This document shows positions 62,641 to 64,000 of a stretch of DNA of 64,000 bases, piece by piece; position 1 is the stretch's first letter, and every line of letters starts with the position of its first letter. The notes beneath the pieces were generated by a model, which was not told the DNA's origin, ran no database searches, and saw only the letters and a program-made list of their open reading frames with translations. The stretch comes from Galeopsis tetrahit (Eukaryota; Streptophyta; Magnoliopsida; Lamiales; Lamiaceae), in assembly GCA_963675135.1 (NCBI GenBank), contig OY776124.1:6121001-6185000 (forward strand). Direction: 5' to 3'. A program made the position numbers and the translations under genes.

Positions 62641-64000
62641 ATTGGGAGAATATTACAAGTCTGCCACACGCGTGACATTACATATTGAGTTTGCCCTTTT
62701 GTCAATAAAGCCAATTAGATTTGAATTCTGTTTATTACTAGTATTATATTAATAATAATTAAATATTTAGTGGTTATTCGTTATAATTAAAAAACTATTT
62801 GGTACATCTCAGATCAATAACGTGCACATTTCTGGTTCGGCCATTACTTTTTTAATCAGATATTTTCTCCTTTTTTTTTTTTTTGTTAATTAAACTTTTG
62901 TTTTAAGTTCAAAATATATATATATATTTGTGATGTTTATTAAAGGATGGATTTAATCGATGACCGTAGTTGGTTCGAGTCTCCCACTTTTGTAGTTATC
63001 CTTCTCAATAAATGAGAGGGGTCGAACTTTTAAAAGAAAAACATCTGAGAATTAACGAGACAAAATACCAAAATCTAGGTTAATGTCATACTACTATATT
63101 ACTACTAGTTTTCCTTTTTTTCCTTTATTAATAAGTGATGACATACTACTATATTACTACTAGTTTTCCTTTTTTTTGTCGGTCTTTTACTAAATTACTC
63201 ATTTTCTTTAAAAGAAAATAATTTACTTTATCCATTCCTTTTACTCACTTTTTTTGTCCGGTCATTATCGCATACTAAAATATTATGAATAGTAAAATAA
63301 TGACATATGGTATATAGTAAAAAAAATGTTCGAAGAATTTGAGTTAAAAGATATGATATTTTTATAGTATGGATAAACAAGTATGGAAAGAATAATTTTA
63401 ACAAATGAATAAACAAGTATGGAATAGAGAGTATTAAACAATTTTTACATTAAAATCCGTATAAAATCAATGGGTAATCCAATTAAATACAGATGGAGTA
63501 ACATGACACTGAGGGCATCAGATTATTGTATTATAAATTTAAAAAAACAAAGAGAAGAAGAAGAATTTGGGAAGAAACCAAAATCATTGTGGAAAGGTTG
63601 TATTACTATTACTATTACTATACCTAGACAGAAACAGTAGACATGTGTGTTCCAGGATTTTTATTGTACTAGTTACATAGAGTGTTCCCACTTCCTACAA
63701 GACAAAATAAAAGAGATGAAAATTTCAACATAATCATTGCACTATACATGTGCAATATATGCATTGGTATAGTTGGAATGTAAAATAATAAAATGCCATC
63801 TGAAATGGAGTATAAAATTAAAATCACTAATCCAAGAACAATAATCACTTACCAATTACACATTCCTACTAAGTCAATCACCTGTGTGTGTGTTGTTTCT
63901 TGACAAACTGTGTAATGTGATAGTTATGTACAAGCTATATGGGACGGGTTCCTGGCAATAAGCTCACAGGTAAGTATATTGTCGAAGGATGTGGGCGAAG
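62641..64000. other. Intergenic region with a short direct repeat; possible gene edge at the window end
   Basis: AT-rich, no ORF. A 35-bp sequence beginning CATACTACTATATTACTACT occurs twice, at 63087 and 63142. The last 100 bases are GC-richer; on the minus strand 63998-63930 reads without stop until TAG and could be the end of an exon of a gene beyond the window, but it is too short to identify. Confidence 0.35.

Overview
This is nuclear DNA of a flowering plant, most likely a eudicot. The evidence is intron-containing plant genes (a GH17 beta-1,3-glucanase with an X8 domain, an ANKRD13-type ankyrin protein, two ZAT-type C2H2 repressors with EAR motifs), plant Copia and L1 elements primed or organised in the usual plant way, and AT-rich intergenic DNA full of MITEs. 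I cannot fix the species from the sequence.

Region by region: 1-389 is AT-rich spacer. 390-16649 is an old hAT-like element built as a long inverted repeat. Its left arm carries a Stowaway MITE (930-1165) and its middle is split by a 14.4-kb Sirevirus-type Copia retrotransposon (1412-15811). The LTRs differ by two substitutions plus one C-run indel that I could see by eye. The Copia has an intact gag-pol ORF and a second intact 1575-aa ORF. 16650-21471 holds a CGATATCGATAT-rich repeat (17067-17484), an unresolved minus-strand gene-like region (about 17.9-19.6 kb) and a Mutator-type MITE (20681-21088).

21472-21990 and 49016-49498 are two paralogous single-exon ZAT11-like zinc-finger genes on the minus strand. 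They form a tandem pair pushed 27 kb apart by transposons. The intervening DNA holds an apparently intact 6.2-kb L1 LINE with a perfect 21-bp target duplication (23918-30128), a decayed Copia (31698-36555) sitting inside a second copy of the CGATATCGATAT repeat, an RNase H fragment, a compound hairpin element (37807-39336), a broken 5'-truncated LINE (39783-42750, minus), Tourist and Mutator-type MITEs (42807-43884), and a near-intact 4.7-kb Copia on the minus strand (44046-48771). The two ZAT copies still share a TATA context, a 3'-flank motif and a distal 22-bp promoter motif, TGACGTCA followed by GAGCGCGTAAGC.

The right end is quieter and gene-bearing: the three-exon beta-1,3-glucanase (53859-57130, minus) and a two-coding-exon ANKRD13/GPCR-chaperone-like gene (58755-61922, minus). 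The most unusual item is the Sirevirus second ORF. It is much larger than expected and carries two ubiquitin-interacting-motif-like helices. No CRISPR, rRNA or tRNA genes were recognised.
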